This document shows positions 41,375 through 41,461 of a DNA stretch of 41,461 bases, in pieces. Location: positions 87,954 through 129,414 of the forward strand of contig FR895492.1 of assembly GCA_000434775.1 (NCBI GenBank). The letters are read 5' to 3'. Both the position numbers and the translations under genes were made by a program. Origin of the DNA: Eggerthella sp. CAG:368. GTDB taxonomy: Bacteria; Actinomycetota; Coriobacteriia; Coriobacteriales; Eggerthellaceae. Below the pieces are notes generated by a model, which saw nothing but the letters and a program-made list of their open reading frames with translations, made no database searches and was not told where the DNA came from. Every line of letters starts with the position of its first letter. The stretch's first letter is position 1.

Positions 41375-41461
41375 TTACTCCCCTCTCTTTTCTGTTGCAA
41401 CATCACCTTTACTCAATGTTGAGTTGGTGTCTCGTGTATCTGCTTTATTGGCCGCTGCTTC
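41375..41461 (-). CDS. C-terminal tail of the gene upstream of echE, probably echD (partial)
   Basis: The last 29 codons of a minus-strand frame end in TAA at 41375-41377, two bases before the echE ATG. The residues (AAANKADTRDTNSTLSKGDV and onward) are polar low-complexity sequence, so they carry no family signature. In ech operons echD, the NuoC-like subunit, comes directly before echE, so echD is the likely identity by position only. The rest lies beyond the window. Confidence 0.6.
   Translation of the reverse strand, partial: EAAANKADTRDTNSTLSKGDVATEKRGE

Noticed and set aside
1..41461. CRISPR arrays, prophage, transposases, tRNA or rRNA genes
   Set aside because: I looked for regularly spaced repeats, integrase or transposase motifs and tRNA-like cloverleaf sequences and found none I could support.

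Overview
This window is a moderately AT-rich stretch of a bacterial chromosome, densely packed with genes. It is most likely from an anaerobic, non-sporulating member of the Coriobacteriia (Actinomycetota). That placement is an inference from gene content and order: lexA, a small membrane-protein gene and nrdR lie in the order known from Actinobacteria; the SOS operators are of the CGAAC-N4-GTTCG type; spoVS is present beside a GHKL-type ATPase gene; and the locus ferments aromatic amino acids and carries Ech-type hydrogenase genes. I see no prophage, insertion sequence, CRISPR array, tRNA or rRNA.

Layout. Positions 1-26355 are mostly plus-strand housekeeping genes. First come pnp, a TSCPD protein, an M16 peptidase, dapB, dapA, RNase J, ftsK, a RodZ-like protein, yajQ, rimO and a fused pgsA-cinA gene. 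Then follow recA-recX, rny, a GHKL ATPase, spoVS, miaB-miaA, dapF and hflX. lexA is read leftward and diverges from a small tail-anchored protein gene across three SOS boxes; nrdR and dut follow. Positions 26461-28907 hold a hotdog thioesterase, a MenA-like prenyltransferase and gluQ. Positions 28926-36669 (minus strand) are an operon-like run: PaaK, tandem-ACT protein, D-Ala-D-Ala carboxypeptidase, zinc-ribbon/FHA protein, IorA, IorB, tandem-ACT protein, PaaK. Positions 36694-39697 hold a VanW/G5 wall protein and a second CDP-alcohol phosphatidyltransferase. Positions 39803-41461 hold the distal end of an ech hydrogenase operon (EchD tail, EchE, EchF).

How the genes fit together. IorAB would oxidise aryl-pyruvates to aryl-acetyl-CoA and reduce ferredoxin. 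The PaaK-type ligases and ACT proteins handle or sense the aryl acids and amino acids, and an Ech hydrogenase could reoxidise ferredoxin to H2 with ion pumping. In this sequence, however, echE is broken by an exact 20-bp tandem duplication that shifts the frame; removing one copy restores a complete 362-residue hydrogenase large subunit. A second group is the SOS regulon: recA carries an SOS box inside its promoter, and three SOS boxes sit between lexA and an unrecognised 106-residue protein with one C-terminal membrane helix. That protein occupies the place where other bacteria encode SOS-induced division inhibitors (YneA, DivS, Rv2719c) but has no LysM domain.

The observations most worth checking are the echE duplication, the SOS-controlled small membrane protein, the RNase Y / GHKL ATPase / SpoVS neighbourhood and the PgsA-CinA fusion.
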